Made by a program: the position numbers and the translations under genes
Origin: CAZMGB01 sp964565775
GTDB taxonomy: Bacteria; Chloroflexota; Dehalococcoidia; DSTF01; JALHUB01
DNA length: 64,000 nt
Direction of reading: 5' to 3'
NCBI GenBank assembly: GCA_964565775.1
Contig: CAZMGB010000019.1
Coordinates: forward strand, 1 to 64,000
Part shown: piece by piece, positions 17,066-25,872 of the stretch
Position numbering within the stretch: position 1 is the stretch's first letter
Layout: each line of letters begins with the position of its first letter
The notes under the pieces: model-generated
What the model saw: only the letters and a program-made list of their open reading frames with translations
Told to the model about the DNA's origin: nothing
Database searches by the model: none

Positions 17066-18394
17066 ATGAATTACCCCTTCTGGGAGATTCCTTACCTCAC
17101 CGGCGCTCCTGTCATCGGAGCCGTCGCCGTCCTACACGTATTCATCTCCCACCTGGCCATCGGCGCCGGTCTTCTGCTCGTCCTCACGGAGCGCAAGGCA
17201 TACCGTGAGGAGGACGGGCGCATTCTCGACTACGTGCGTCAGAACTCCCGCCTCCTCATCCTGCTGAGCCTGGTGCTCGGGGCGCTGACCGGCGTCGGCA
17301 TCTGGTGGTCGATAAGCCTGGTGCAGCCCTCGGCCACCTCGACGCTCATCCACGTCTTCGTCTGGGCCTGGGCCATCGAGTGGGTCTTCTTCTTCGTCGA
17401 GATCGCAGCCGCCTTCGTCTATTACTACGCCTGGGAGCGGCTCGACCGGCGCACGCACTTGACGGTCGGCTGGATCTACTTCGGAGCCGCCTGGCTTAGC
17501 CTCTTCGTTATCAACGGCATCCTCACCTTCATGCTTACGCCGGGCGACTGGCCCGAGACGCAGAACTTTTGGGACGCCTTCTTCAACCCGACTATGCTGC
17601 CGTCCTTGGTCATGCGCACAGGCGTTGTCCTCGCCCTGGCGGGGCTCTACGCGCTCCTCACCGCCTCGTTCATCGGTGATAGGGACCTGCGGTCGAAGAT
17701 GGTGCGCTACGCCAGCCGCTGGCTGGTCCCCGCCTTCGTGCTCCTGCCCCTGGGGGGCCTCTGGTTCTTCGCGGAGGTGCCGGAGCAGGCACGCGACCTG
17801 GCTCTCGGCGGGACGCCCATCGTCACAATGTTCGTCGCGGCCAGCCTGGCCCTCTCCCTCATCGTCTTCGGGCTCAGCTTCGCGGGGAGCTTCTGGCAGC
17901 CCCAGCGCTTCACGCCCGTCTTCGCACTGGGCCTACTGGTGATGGGCCTGTTCGTGACCGGCACCTCCGAATGGGTGCGCGAGGCGGTACGCAAGCCCTT
18001 CATCATCTACGACTACATGTACTCGAACTCGGTCCTCCTGAAGGATGCCGACACGCTGAAGATAGACGGCGTCCTGCAACGGGCACGGTGGGCCACCATC
18101 AAGGAGGTCACCGACGACAACATGCTGGCGGCCGGCAAGGAGTACTTCCGCCTCCAGTGCGGTTCCTGCCACGCCGTCGACGGCTACAACGGCATCCGGC
18201 CCCTCATCGAAGGCTGGTCGCAAGAGTATACGTACGACCAGCTCCAGCACCTCGACACCCTGAAGGAGATCATGCCCCCCTTCCTGGGGACGGATGAGGA
18301 GCGACAGGCGGTCGCCGCCTATCTGGCCAGCCTGGACGGTGGCAAGGAGACGCCGCCGGAATCAGCCCCCGGAGAGGAAACGCCACAGCCGTGA
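17066..18394 (+). CDS. bd-like oxidase subunit I fused to cytochrome c
   Basis: A 442-residue membrane protein. About nine hydrophobic helices (residues 10-325) follow the CydA pattern: an N-terminal His-bearing helix (LHVFISHLAIGAGLLL), and TSEWVREAVRKPFIIYDYMY, which parallels the CydA GWxxxEVGRQPW segment. A C-terminal periplasmic domain (about 345-425) holds one heme c motif CGSCH and a likely Met axial ligand in KEIMPPFLG. This matches the cytochrome-c-containing branch of the bd superfamily rather than quinol oxidase CydA. Its stop overlaps the GTG of the next gene, which encodes the probable partner subunit. Confidence 0.75.
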   Translation: MNYPFWEIPYLTGAPVIGAVAVLHVFISHLAIGAGLLLVLTERKAYREEDGRILDYVRQNSRLLILLSLVLGALTGVGIWWSISLVQPSATSTLIHVFVWAWAIEWVFFFVEIAAAFVYYYAWERLDRRTHLTVGWIYFGAAWLSLFVINGILTFMLTPGDWPETQNFWDAFFNPTMLPSLVMRTGVVLALAGLYALLTASFIGDRDLRSKMVRYASRWLVPAFVLLPLGGLWFFAEVPEQARDLALGGTPIVTMFVAASLALSLIVFGLSFAGSFWQPQRFTPVFALGLLVMGLFVTGTSEWVREAVRKPFIIYDYMYSNSVLLKDADTLKIDGVLQRARWATIKEVTDDNMLAAGKEYFRLQCGSCHAVDGYNGIRPLIEGWSQEYTYDQLQHLDTLKEIMPPFLGTDEERQAVAAYLASLDGGKETPPESAPGEETPQP

Positions 18395-19491
18395 TACCTG
18401 ACCCCGATCCCATCGCCCTGCCCGCGCCTGTGCCGCTGCTGACGGCTCTACTGATACTGACGTTCGTGCTGCACATCCTGGCCATGAACGTGACGCTGGG
18501 CGGGACGATTATCGCCGCCGCCAGCGACCTGTGGGGGCGCCGCCGGGGCAGCGAGCGTCACCGGCGCCTCGCGGGCGACATCTTCCGCATGCTCCCCATC
18601 GCCGTCGCCCTCACGGTGACGCTGGGGGTAGCGCCGCTGCTCTTCATCCAGGTCCTCTACGGGCAGCTCTTCTACACGTCGTCCGTCCTCATGGCCTGGC
18701 CGTGGCTCTCGGTCTTCGCGATCGTGATCGTGGCCTACTACGGGGTGTACCTCTACGCCTGGGGCGGCGACTTCATTGGACCGCGAAGGGTCTGGGTAGG
18801 CGTCGGCAGCGCCGTGCTGTTCCTGGCGGTCGCCTTCCTCTTCACCAACAACATGGTGCTGATGCTCACCCCGGAGCGCTGGTTCGACCTCTACCGGGAC
18901 CATCGGATGGGGCTCTTCCTGAACGTATCGGACCCCACGGTACCGCCGCGCTACCTGCACATGGCCGGTGCAGCGGTGGCAGGGGCGGGCGTATTCACCG
19001 CGCTCTACGGGCTCTACCTGAAGCGAAGCGAGCCCGCCGAATACGGGAGCTGGGTCACGCGCTACGGCGCAGGCTGGTTCATGGGGGCGACGGCGGCGCA
19101 GCTCGCGATCGGGCCGTGGCTCCTCGTCCGGCTGCCCGAGAGGGTGCGCGACGGGTTCATCGGCACGCACATTGATCGCACCATCCTCCTTTGGACGGGC
19201 GTGGCCGTGGCCCTCGTGGCGATAGGGCTGCTGGCGATGGCGGCGCGAGCGCGGAACCCGCTGCCCATCGCGATCGCGGGCGGAACGCTGTTCGTCGGTA
19301 CGGTGGCGATTATGGCGATGGTGCGCCACCTGGTCCGCGACGACTACCTGCGCCCTGACTTCCAGGCGTCCAACCTCCAGGTAGACTCGCAGGTGGCGTT
19401 GATCGTGATCTTCTTCGTCCTGCTGATCGCCGGTCTTGCCACGATCGGCTACATGCTGCGGGCCGTCATCATGGCGCGCGGGCGGACCTGA
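18391..19491 (+). CDS. Membrane partner subunit of the bd-like/cytochrome c complex
   Basis: A 366-residue protein with about nine transmembrane helices and no heme c motif. HILAMNVTLGGT in the first helix puts a His in the position used for heme ligation in CydA-like proteins, and YLHMAGAAVAGAG adds another membrane His. It overlaps the previous gene by four bases (GTGA), so the two are translationally coupled and probably form one complex moving electrons between a cytochrome c and either oxygen or the quinone pool. Not a classical CydB by sequence; exact activity unknown. Confidence 0.7.
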   Translation: MIPDPDPIALPAPVPLLTALLILTFVLHILAMNVTLGGTIIAAASDLWGRRRGSERHRRLAGDIFRMLPIAVALTVTLGVAPLLFIQVLYGQLFYTSSVLMAWPWLSVFAIVIVAYYGVYLYAWGGDFIGPRRVWVGVGSAVLFLAVAFLFTNNMVLMLTPERWFDLYRDHRMGLFLNVSDPTVPPRYLHMAGAAVAGAGVFTALYGLYLKRSEPAEYGSWVTRYGAGWFMGATAAQLAIGPWLLVRLPERVRDGFIGTHIDRTILLWTGVAVALVAIGLLAMAARARNPLPIAIAGGTLFVGTVAIMAMVRHLVRDDYLRPDFQASNLQVDSQVALIVIFFVLLIAGLATIGYMLRAVIMARGRT

Positions 19492-19506
19492 GCGTCCCCA
19501 TCATCC

Positions 19507-19581
19507 CCGAAGGCCAGGCCTAAGCCGCGCCTTCGCAGAGCTGGTGGGAAGGTCGGCCCGGACAGAGCCGAAGCTCTGTCC
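19507..19581. terminator. Palindromic repeats between convergent genes
   Basis: A degenerate GAAGGCCAGGCCTAAGCC palindrome (about 19509-19536) is followed by the strong hairpin GGACAGAGC-CGAA-GCTCTGTCC (19560-19581). They lie between the convergent bd-like operon and the PIG-L gene and can terminate transcription in both directions, although no long T tract follows. Confidence 0.6.
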
Positions 19582-19595
19582 CTACGAAGGAACCC

Positions 19596-20294
19596 TCAGT
19601 CGAAGAGGTCGTGGGAGACCGAGCCCGGCGTAGGCGGGGGCGAGGCGCGGTGGAAGTGCTCGACGCGGGGCGGTTGGCGGCGCAAGAGCTCCAGGTACTC
19701 GCGGGCGTCCTCCTGGCTGGCATGGCAGGCCATCGCCCGCAGCTTCACGTCCGCCACCTCCGAGATGCCGATGCTGTGCGTTACCTCCACCTCCGGCCCC
19801 GAAAGCTCCAGCCCCATTCGCTTGGCCGCCTTCGGAGTGAGGGCGTAGTAGAAGAGGCGAACCGGCTGCCCGCGGCCGCTGCCGTACGCGCGCACGGCCT
19901 CCTCGGCGGCCCGGCCGACCGCTATGTGGTCGCCGTGGCCGGTGATGCCCCGCGGACCGAACGTGAGGACCACCTCCGGGCGCACGACCGCCAGCTCATG
20001 GGCGACGTGGCCGACGAGCTCGTCGAAGGGCGCCTGCGATAGCTCGCCGTCCTCATAGTCGAGGACGCGGACGCGGCCCACGCCGATGACTTCGGCCGCC
20101 CGTCGCAGCTCCTGCTCGCGCAGGCGGCCCAACGCCTCACCGTCGGGCACGTCCTTCGGCCGAGTGCCCTGCTGACCCCTCGTCGCGCATAGCAGCGACA
20201 CAGCGACGCCGGCGCGGGCGTACTTGGCCAGCGTACCGGACGCGCCGAAGCTCTCGTCGTCAGGGTGAGCGTACACGCAAAGGATGCCAGCCAC
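19596..20294 (-). CDS. PIG-L family deacetylase (LmbE-like)
   Basis: A 232-residue zinc-dependent N-acetyl-sugar deacetylase. The AHPDDE motif (residues 9-14) supplies zinc ligands and the catalytic Asp; GHGDH (about 118-122) supplies the third zinc ligand. Family members act on GlcNAc-inositol, bacillithiol or mycothiol intermediates, or antibiotic sugars; no neighbouring glycosyltransferase identifies the substrate. It starts at GTG. The gene is followed, after about 60 bases, by the hotdog-fold operon upstream on the same strand. Confidence 0.88.
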   Translation of the reverse strand: MAGILCVYAHPDDESFGASGTLAKYARAGVAVSLLCATRGQQGTRPKDVPDGEALGRLREQELRRAAEVIGVGRVRVLDYEDGELSQAPFDELVGHVAHELAVVRPEVVLTFGPRGITGHGDHIAVGRAAEEAVRAYGSGRGQPVRLFYYALTPKAAKRMGLELSGPEVEVTHSIGISEVADVKLRAMACHASQEDAREYLELLRRQPPRVEHFHRASPPPTPGSVSHDLFD

Positions 20295-20358
20295 AGTTCC
20301 TCACTCGGCCAGCCGCCGGCTTATGGCCATCAACAGAACAACCCGACACGGCGACCGC

Positions 20359-20844
20359 CTAGGTCTGGCTGTCCTTGAGCTGGAGAACCCTTCGGTAGGC
20401 CTCTGCCAGCTCCTCCTGCCGGGACTCGGGGACGCGCAGGAACGCGCCTTCGGCCTCGACGAGGAGCCTGCCGTCGCGGTGTCGCAGCTCGGCGCGGGCG
20501 TTCACGAGCCTCCGTCGACTCCGAATGACCGACCCCCTCACGACAAGCGGTTCGAGCAATGGGACGGAATCCCGAAAGCGCATCTCCATCTTCGCGGTCA
20601 TGGCCCAGACGCCCTGCCCGTAGACAGCCCAGCCCATGGCCTCGTCCAGGACCGCCGCCACGACGCCCCCGTGCGTGAAGCCAGGGTAGCCCTGGTGGTG
20701 GATATCGGGCGTGAACTCCGCTACCGCCTCACCGTCTTCCAGGCGAAACCGGAGCTGAAGCCCCTTCGGGTTCAGGCTTCCGCAGGCGAAGCAATGACGC
20801 GACGCCTGTCGGAGGTCCTCCTCCACCCTCTCGTCCGCTTCCAC
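20359..20844 (-). CDS. PaaI-type hotdog thioesterase
   Basis: A 161-residue hotdog-fold protein. RHCFACGSLNPKGLQLRF near the N-terminus and the active-site segment FTHGGVVAAVLDEAMGWAVY (about 75-94) identify the PaaI/YbgC-like acyl-CoA thioesterase family. The GTG start at 20844 shares one base with the stop of the preceding MaoC gene (TAGTG), so translation is coupled; the frame is open further upstream but overlaps that gene. Together with the two MaoC genes it forms an acyl-CoA hydration and hydrolysis cassette. Confidence 0.82.
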   Translation of the reverse strand: MEADERVEEDLRQASRHCFACGSLNPKGLQLRFRLEDGEAVAEFTPDIHHQGYPGFTHGGVVAAVLDEAMGWAVYGQGVWAMTAKMEMRFRDSVPLLEPLVVRGSVIRSRRRLVNARAELRHRDGRLLVEAEGAFLRVPESRQEELAEAYRRVLQLKDSQT

Positions 20845-21284
20845 TAGAACGTCCCGCTCGCTTCGTCGGCGACCGTGCCCGTCCCCGTAATCAGCGTCTC
20901 GCCCCGCTCGTTGATGCACTCCACCGCAAGCTCCAGCTCACCTGCCTCGGCCGAGCCGAGGTCGCTGGTAGAGGAGGCGCCTCGCTGCCGGGCGCTGGCG
21001 GTCACGACGTCGCCCGGGCGGGCCGGCGCCTTGAACCTGACCTTCAGCCTGCCGCCGGAGAGCCAGCGACGCCCGAAGGCATCGGTCATCATGCTCGACA
21101 CGTAGGCCAGCACCAGCATGCCGTGGGCGATGGTCCCGCCGAAGGGGCTGCGCCGGGCGTACTCTTCGTCCACGTGGATGGGGTTGAAGTCGCCGCTGGC
21201 CTCGGCGTATCGCTGTACCTTCGCCTGAGTGATGCGCCGGACCACCGCCGATACCTCCCAGCCGCTCCCCGTCGGCGGGCTCAC
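20844..21284 (-). CDS. MaoC family (R)-specific enoyl-CoA hydratase
   Basis: A 146-residue hotdog hydratase. The hydratase-2 motif ASGDFNPIHVDEEYARRS (about 29-46) carries the Asp and His that add water to an enoyl-CoA, and GGTIAHGMLVLAY is the usual following block. It overlaps the upstream MaoC N-domain protein by four bases (ATGA), so the pair probably forms a heterodimer like the HadAB dehydratases, with this subunit catalytic. Confidence 0.88.
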   Translation of the reverse strand: MSPPTGSGWEVSAVVRRITQAKVQRYAEASGDFNPIHVDEEYARRSPFGGTIAHGMLVLAYVSSMMTDAFGRRWLSGGRLKVRFKAPARPGDVVTASARQRGASSTSDLGSAEAGELELAVECINERGETLITGTGTVADEASGTF

Positions 21285-21748
21285 GACGCGCCCCCTTCCC
21301 CCGAGACCTGAGCGGCCATGATCGTGGTGCGGCCGACGATGGCAGGCGAGCGGTCGCCGCCCTCCTCCGCTATCTCGAACTCGATGACGGAAATGACGGC
21401 CCCCCGGAGCTCCGAACGCTGGGCGACGCGCGCCCGGCAGGCGAGACGCGCGTCGGCCGGCAGCTCCCGCCTCGACTCCAGCTCCTGCCCTGTGTGCAGC
21501 GCCCCCTCCGGCAGGCTTATCCTCTCGACCAGCGCCTTCAGGACCAGGGCCACGACTCCCAGAGGCGGCGCCAGCACCGGCAACCGGTCCTTAGAGTCGG
21601 CCGGGCTATCGCCGTAGTACACTTCGGAGGCGTCTTCGACAGCCTCCAGGTATCGACGCACGTCGGCCGGGTCGAGGGCCACATCGAACGAGGGAAACTC
21701 GTAGCCCCTGGCCAGATCCCTTATGTCGAGGGCCGACCGCTCCGCCAA
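21281..21748 (-). CDS. MaoC N-terminal-domain protein (dehydratase partner subunit)
   Basis: A 155-residue hotdog protein that lacks the catalytic GDxNPxH motif. It has the N-terminal MaoC_dehydrat_N pattern: FDVALDPADVRRYLEAVED, PVLAPPLGVVALVLKAL and LHTGQELESRRELPADARL. Such subunits form the substrate-binding half of a split hydratase with the catalytic subunit encoded directly downstream, which this gene overlaps by four bases. It probably starts the three-gene hotdog operon. Confidence 0.8.
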   Translation of the reverse strand: MAERSALDIRDLARGYEFPSFDVALDPADVRRYLEAVEDASEVYYGDSPADSKDRLPVLAPPLGVVALVLKALVERISLPEGALHTGQELESRRELPADARLACRARVAQRSELRGAVISVIEFEIAEEGGDRSPAIVGRTTIMAAQVSGEGGAS

Positions 21749-21759
21749 AATGCACCCCG

Positions 21760-22206
21760 CTAGCCCAGGGCGGCTAGCGCCTCCCTGTGGTCGCGCGCGT
21801 TCGGGATCTCATTATGCGTCACGTAGCGAATGATGCCATCGCCATCGAGGACGACGGTCAGCCGCTCGGCCAGCCCCACACCCTCGTTCCAGGCGCCGTA
21901 CAACCGGGCTACGTCACCCTTGGGGTCGGCGAGGAGCGGGAACTGAAGGCCCAGGCTCTCCTTGAACGCCTTGTGCGCGAAAATGGTGTCGCGGCTTATG
22001 CCGTACACCCGGGCGCCCTTTGCCTCGAACGCCGAGTAGTCGTCTCGATAGCCGCACATCTCGGCTGAGCAGATGCCCGAGAAGTCGGCTGTGTAGAAGA
22101 CGATCACCACGGGCGCGCCACGCAGGTCAGACAGGCGCACCTCCTGGTTGTTCTCGTCCTTCAGGGTGAAGTCCGGGGCTTGCTTACCTACTGCGATCTC
22201 TGCCAA
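21760..22206 (-). CDS. Peroxiredoxin (AhpC/TSA, Bcp/AhpE-like)
   Basis: A 148-residue thioredoxin-fold peroxidase. Motifs are GKQAPDFTLKDENNQEVRLSD at the N-terminus and FYTADFSGICSAEMCGYRD (about 37-55), whose first Cys is the peroxidatic residue; the usual Pro before it is replaced by Thr. A second Cys five residues later could resolve the sulfenic acid. It starts at a TTG behind GGAGGTT. It may share a transcript with the hotdog genes 12 bases downstream. Confidence 0.88.
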   Translation of the reverse strand: MAEIAVGKQAPDFTLKDENNQEVRLSDLRGAPVVIVFYTADFSGICSAEMCGYRDDYSAFEAKGARVYGISRDTIFAHKAFKESLGLQFPLLADPKGDVARLYGAWNEGVGLAERLTVVLDGDGIIRYVTHNEIPNARDHREALAALG

Positions 22207-22256
22207 AGGACAACCTCCCTCCTTGAGTAGCCGCCGTCTAAGGCCGCTCGATGATA

Positions 22257-22386
22257 GAGGCTGTTGAAAAAGTCCGAAGAATCCGATGCTGTCATTCTGA
22301 GCGGAGCGAAGAATCTGGCCGCTTCAATTTGCTGTGACCCTTCACTTCGTTCAGGGTGACGCAACAGAGCGTTCTTCAACAGCTTC
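22257..22386. mobile_element. MITE-like element with inverted ends
   Basis: A 130-bp non-coding element with imperfect terminal inverted repeats: GAGGCTGTTGAAAAAG at the left and, reverse-complemented, GAAGCTGTTGAAGAAC at the right. The interior holds TCATTCTGAGCGGAGCGAAG and CCCTTCACTTCGTTCAGGG, sequences seen widely as dispersed short elements in many bacterial genomes. No ORF is present. It fills the gap between the peroxiredoxin and the GltD-like gene. Confidence 0.7.
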
Positions 22387-22501
22387 GATGGTTGCCTGCA
22401 ATATCATGGGACACGTGCGTCGGATACCCGCTTCGGTGACCACAGGGGCGGATGGCCTGGCCGCGGGAGCCGTGGGAGCTGCACGACCGGCCCGACGGGC
22501 G

Positions 22502-23956
22502 CTACTTGGCGGGCGCGCCGGCCGGCAGGGAGCGCAAGTACTCGTCGATGGCGGCAGCGCCGCGCCGACCGTCCGCCAGGGCCGTCACCACCAGGTCGGC
22601 ACCGTTCACGCAATCCCCGCCGGCGAAGACCCCGATCCTCGACGTGGCGCCGCCCCCGTCATCCACCTTGATGCGGTGGTCGCGGTGCGCCTCCAGACCC
22701 GGAGTCGTCTCCTCGATGATTGGGTCCACTCGGTAGCCGAGGGCAAGCACGACCGTATCAGCCTCGACGATGAACTCCGAGCCCTCAATGGGGACCGGGC
22801 GCCGCCGTCCGCTTTCGTCGGGTTCGCCCAGCTCCTGACGCTGGCACTCGATAGCCTTCACGCGGCCGTTCTCATCCCCGATGAATCGGAGGGGAGCCGT
22901 CAGGAACTCGAACTGAACGCCCTCCTCCTTCGCGTGCAGCCGCTCATCGCCGCGCCCCGGCATCTCGGCCTCGGTGCGGCGATACACGCACGTCACCGTC
23001 TCGGCACACAGGCGCACCGACGTTCGCACTCCGTCCATGGCGGTATCGCCGCCGCCGATGATCGCCACCCTTCGCCCGATCTTGATCGGCTCTCGCTGGC
23101 CCTCGGGTAGCTGATCCGCTGTCAGGTTGCCCCGGACGAGGAAGTCTGTTGCCATGTAGACCTCTGCCAGGTCGTTGCTGCCGGGAATGGCCAGGCTCAC
23201 GCCCTGACTGGCGCCGTGCCCCAGGAAGATCGCCTGGTAGCCCTCCTCGACCAGGTCAGCCACAGTGACGTCCCTGCCGACGAAGGTGTTCTGGACGAAC
23301 TGAACGCCCAGCTTCTTCAGGAACTCGATCTTGTCATCGAGGACGTGCTTCTCCATCTTGAAGCTGGGGATGCCGTAGAGAAGGACGCCGCCCGGCTCGG
23401 GCCAGGCGTCGAAGATCGTGGCCGCATGGCCTCTCTTGACCAGCTCCTCGGCAGCGCCCATGCTGGCGGGGCCGGCGCCCACCAGCGCCACCTTCTTGCC
23501 CGTGGGAGGCGGCAGCTCCGGCATGGGAAAACCGAAGTTGTTTCGCTGGTAGTCGCTGACGAAGACCTCCAGGCGGCCGATGGCGACCGACCGGGACCTC
23601 TTGCTGATGACGCAGTCGCCTTCGCAGAGGCGTTCTTGCGGGCAGAGCCGGCCGCACATCTCGGGCAGGTTGCTCGTCTCGCGGAACTTGTTGGCGGCAC
23701 CGACGATGTCATCATGCTCCAGGAGCCACAAGGCGCCGGGGATGTCGTTGTGCAAGGGGCAGACCCTGGTACACGGCGCTGCGGGACACTGAATGCAGCG
23801 GCGCGCCTCGATCTTGGCCGTCTCCGGGTCCAGGGGCAGGTAGGCTTCATTCCAGTTGTGGACTCGTTCCTTCGGGTCCTGCTTGGGCATCACCTGCGCC
23901 GGGATCTGGAACCGAGCCTTGCGGTCTACCTTGGGACGGCTGCTACCTTCTACCAC
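22502..23956 (-). CDS. GltD-like NAD(P)-dependent FAD/Fe-S oxidoreductase
   Basis: A 484-residue glutamate-synthase small-subunit-type flavoprotein. An N-terminal Fe-S domain has CIQCPAAPCTRVCPLHNDIP and CGRLCPQERLCEGDC. The FAD site GAGPASMGAAEELVKRG (about 157) and NADPH site IGGGDTAMDGVRTSVRL (about 297) follow, and GVFAGGDCVNGADLVVTALADG closes the FAD site. No GltB is adjacent, so it may instead serve as a NADPH:ferredoxin-type or DPD/NfnB-like electron-transfer subunit. The start is GTG at 23956. Confidence 0.87.
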   Translation of the reverse strand: MVEGSSRPKVDRKARFQIPAQVMPKQDPKERVHNWNEAYLPLDPETAKIEARRCIQCPAAPCTRVCPLHNDIPGALWLLEHDDIVGAANKFRETSNLPEMCGRLCPQERLCEGDCVISKRSRSVAIGRLEVFVSDYQRNNFGFPMPELPPPTGKKVALVGAGPASMGAAEELVKRGHAATIFDAWPEPGGVLLYGIPSFKMEKHVLDDKIEFLKKLGVQFVQNTFVGRDVTVADLVEEGYQAIFLGHGASQGVSLAIPGSNDLAEVYMATDFLVRGNLTADQLPEGQREPIKIGRRVAIIGGGDTAMDGVRTSVRLCAETVTCVYRRTEAEMPGRGDERLHAKEEGVQFEFLTAPLRFIGDENGRVKAIECQRQELGEPDESGRRRPVPIEGSEFIVEADTVVLALGYRVDPIIEETTPGLEAHRDHRIKVDDGGGATSRIGVFAGGDCVNGADLVVTALADGRRGAAAIDEYLRSLPAGAPAK

Positions 23957-24148
23957 TTGTCTCGCCTCACTTTGCTGGAGGATGAAGGATGCGCGCCTTG
24001 GAATTTAGTAAGCGTTCGCTGTAGAAAACCGGCTATCTTCAGCTTAGCCCACGGTGGCCGTTGCCGCAAGATTCGCCGCGCGACGCGACTGGCTCACGAC
24101 GAGGCCCCGCGCAGGCCGCCTGCGAGAGGCGCCCCTGCCACCGCGCCC

Positions 24149-25018
24149 TCAGCCCTGGCTGCTCGTCGACGGCCGGGGCAGGGCCGCCATCAGCAGGCCC
24201 CGTCGAGGCGCGAACAGGAGCGCGACCAGGAACAGCGCCGTCGCCACCAGAACGATCGCCGCCCCCGAGGCGACGGAGGCGTAATAGGAGATGTACAGCC
24301 CCGAGACGGAGGCGATGACTCCGATAACCGAGCCCAAGAGCATAATCTGGGGCACCCGGCGGACCAGGAGGCTCGCCGTGGCGGCCGGCGTCACCAGCAT
24401 CGCCACCACCAGGACTATCCCCACCGCCTTCAGCGCCACGACCGTGGACACAGCCAGCATCGCCAGCAGGCCGTACTGCACGAGGGCCACCGGCACGCCC
24501 GACGCCGCCGCCATCGTCGGGTCGTATGTGGCGAAAAGCAGCTCCTTGTAGAAGAGAGCCACCAGCCCCACGACCAGCAGGCCCATCACGCTGATCAGTA
24601 TGAGGTCGCCGCGGTCGACGCCGAGGATGTTCCCGAATACGAAGGAGAAGAGGTCGACAGTGTAGTTGCTCTGGCGGCTGATGATGAGAATCCCCAGAGC
24701 GAAGGCGCCCACGAACAAGATGCCGATGGCCGTGTCGAAGCTGATGCGGGCATGGCGGCTGATGAAGGCGATGCCAAGGGCTGTGGCGACGGCCGCCAGC
24801 ACCGCCCCGGTGTAGATGCTGGCCCCGAGCACGAAGGCGATGGCCACGCCGGCGAAGGACGCGTGCGCCAGGGCATCGCCGATGAAGGCAAGGCCCTTCA
24901 ACACGACGAAGGTCCCTATGACGGCCGCCACGACGCTCACCACCACCGCCGCCAGGAGCGCCCGCTGCATGAAGGCGAACTGGAGAGGCTCGGTTATGGC
25001 GTTCCAGAGATCAGTCAT
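24149..25018 (-). CDS. Metal ABC transporter permease (ZnuB/TroC family)
   Basis: A 289-residue permease with about eight hydrophobic helices. GDALAHASFAGVAIAF near residue 50 and the helix ALKAVGIVLVVAMLVTPAATA are the conserved membrane motifs of zinc/manganese/iron importers. The ATG at 25018 overlaps the ATPase gene stop by eight bases (ATGACTGA), which fixes the start; the frame runs further upstream inside the ATPase gene. It is the last gene of the fur-like/SBP/ATPase/permease run. Confidence 0.92.
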   Translation of the reverse strand: MTDLWNAITEPLQFAFMQRALLAAVVVSVVAAVIGTFVVLKGLAFIGDALAHASFAGVAIAFVLGASIYTGAVLAAVATALGIAFISRHARISFDTAIGILFVGAFALGILIISRQSNYTVDLFSFVFGNILGVDRGDLILISVMGLLVVGLVALFYKELLFATYDPTMAAASGVPVALVQYGLLAMLAVSTVVALKAVGIVLVVAMLVTPAATASLLVRRVPQIMLLGSVIGVIASVSGLYISYYASVASGAAIVLVATALFLVALLFAPRRGLLMAALPRPSTSSQG

Positions 25019-25820
25019 GGCCGTGATGCTTGGGGGCCACAAGTCCCTCCGGAGGCAGAAGCAGGAGGTGGCTCTCATACGCGGCGTTCAGTAGTTCGTG
25101 GGTGAACACTTCCGAAGGCGGGCCGTAGGCGAGGACGCGTCGATTCAGCAAGAGGGCTAGGTTGAAGCAGCCGGCCACGCACGTGAGGTCGTGAGTGGAG
25201 ACGACAAGCGTCCTACCAGCGTCCCGGAGCTCTTCGAAGAGAGTCAGGAGCTCGTGCTGCGACGCGGCGTCGAGGCCTGCCATGGGCTCGTCCAGGAGCA
25301 GCACCTCCGGCTCGTGGACCAGCGCCCGGGCGATGAGCATGCGCCGCTGCTCGCCGCCGGAAAGCTCTCCGATCTGGCGCTGGGCCCGGTGAGTGAGGCG
25401 CACCCGGTCGAGAGCATGGTGGACAGCGTTCCGGTCGCGGGCCGCCGGCCACCGCACCGGCCCCAACCAGCCGTAGCGCCCCATCATCACCACGTCGAAG
25501 ACCGTCACCGGGAACTGCCAGTCGACCAGCTCCGACTGAGGCGAGTAGCCGATCAGACGGCGGGCGCCTTTCACGTCGCGGCCGAGGACCCGCACCTGCC
25601 CCCGCCAGGGCCGGTGCAGCCCCAGGATCACCTTCAGGAGAGTCGATTTACCACAGCCGTTGGGGCCCACGAGGCCGACCAGGCTCCCCCTCTCGACCGA
25701 GAAATCGACCTCTTCCAGGGCGGGGCGCCCGTCGTAGCCCGCCGCTATGTGAGACACCTGGATGGCGGGCTCCGCCCCCGTGCTGGCGACGGCCGGCTCT
25801 GAAACGCGTGCTTGAGTCAT
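25011..25820 (-). CDS. Metal ABC transporter ATP-binding protein (ZnuC-like)
   Basis: A 269-residue ATPase. Walker A GLVGPNGCGKSTLLK (about 47-61), Q-loop YSPQSELVDWQFPVTVFDVV typical of metal importers, signature LSGGEQRR and Walker B VLLLDEPMAGLD are intact, with the switch His in VSTHD. The start MTQARVS at 25820 follows GGAGGAG about eleven bases upstream; a longer frame reaches 25859. It lies between the binding-protein and permease genes and overlaps the latter. Confidence 0.92.
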   Translation of the reverse strand: MTQARVSEPAVASTGAEPAIQVSHIAAGYDGRPALEEVDFSVERGSLVGLVGPNGCGKSTLLKVILGLHRPWRGQVRVLGRDVKGARRLIGYSPQSELVDWQFPVTVFDVVMMGRYGWLGPVRWPAARDRNAVHHALDRVRLTHRAQRQIGELSGGEQRRMLIARALVHEPEVLLLDEPMAGLDAASQHELLTLFEELRDAGRTLVVSTHDLTCVAGCFNLALLLNRRVLAYGPPSEVFTHELLNAAYESHLLLLPPEGLVAPKHHGHD

Positions 25821-25872
25821 GTTCGGCGCTGCTCCTCCTACCAACCGGCGCCTGAGCATCCGGCGCCGACCC

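Noticed and set aside
23216..25105. A 629-codon open frame on the plus strand
   Set aside because: It lies antisense to the GltD-like oxidoreductase and metal permease, both with intact motifs.
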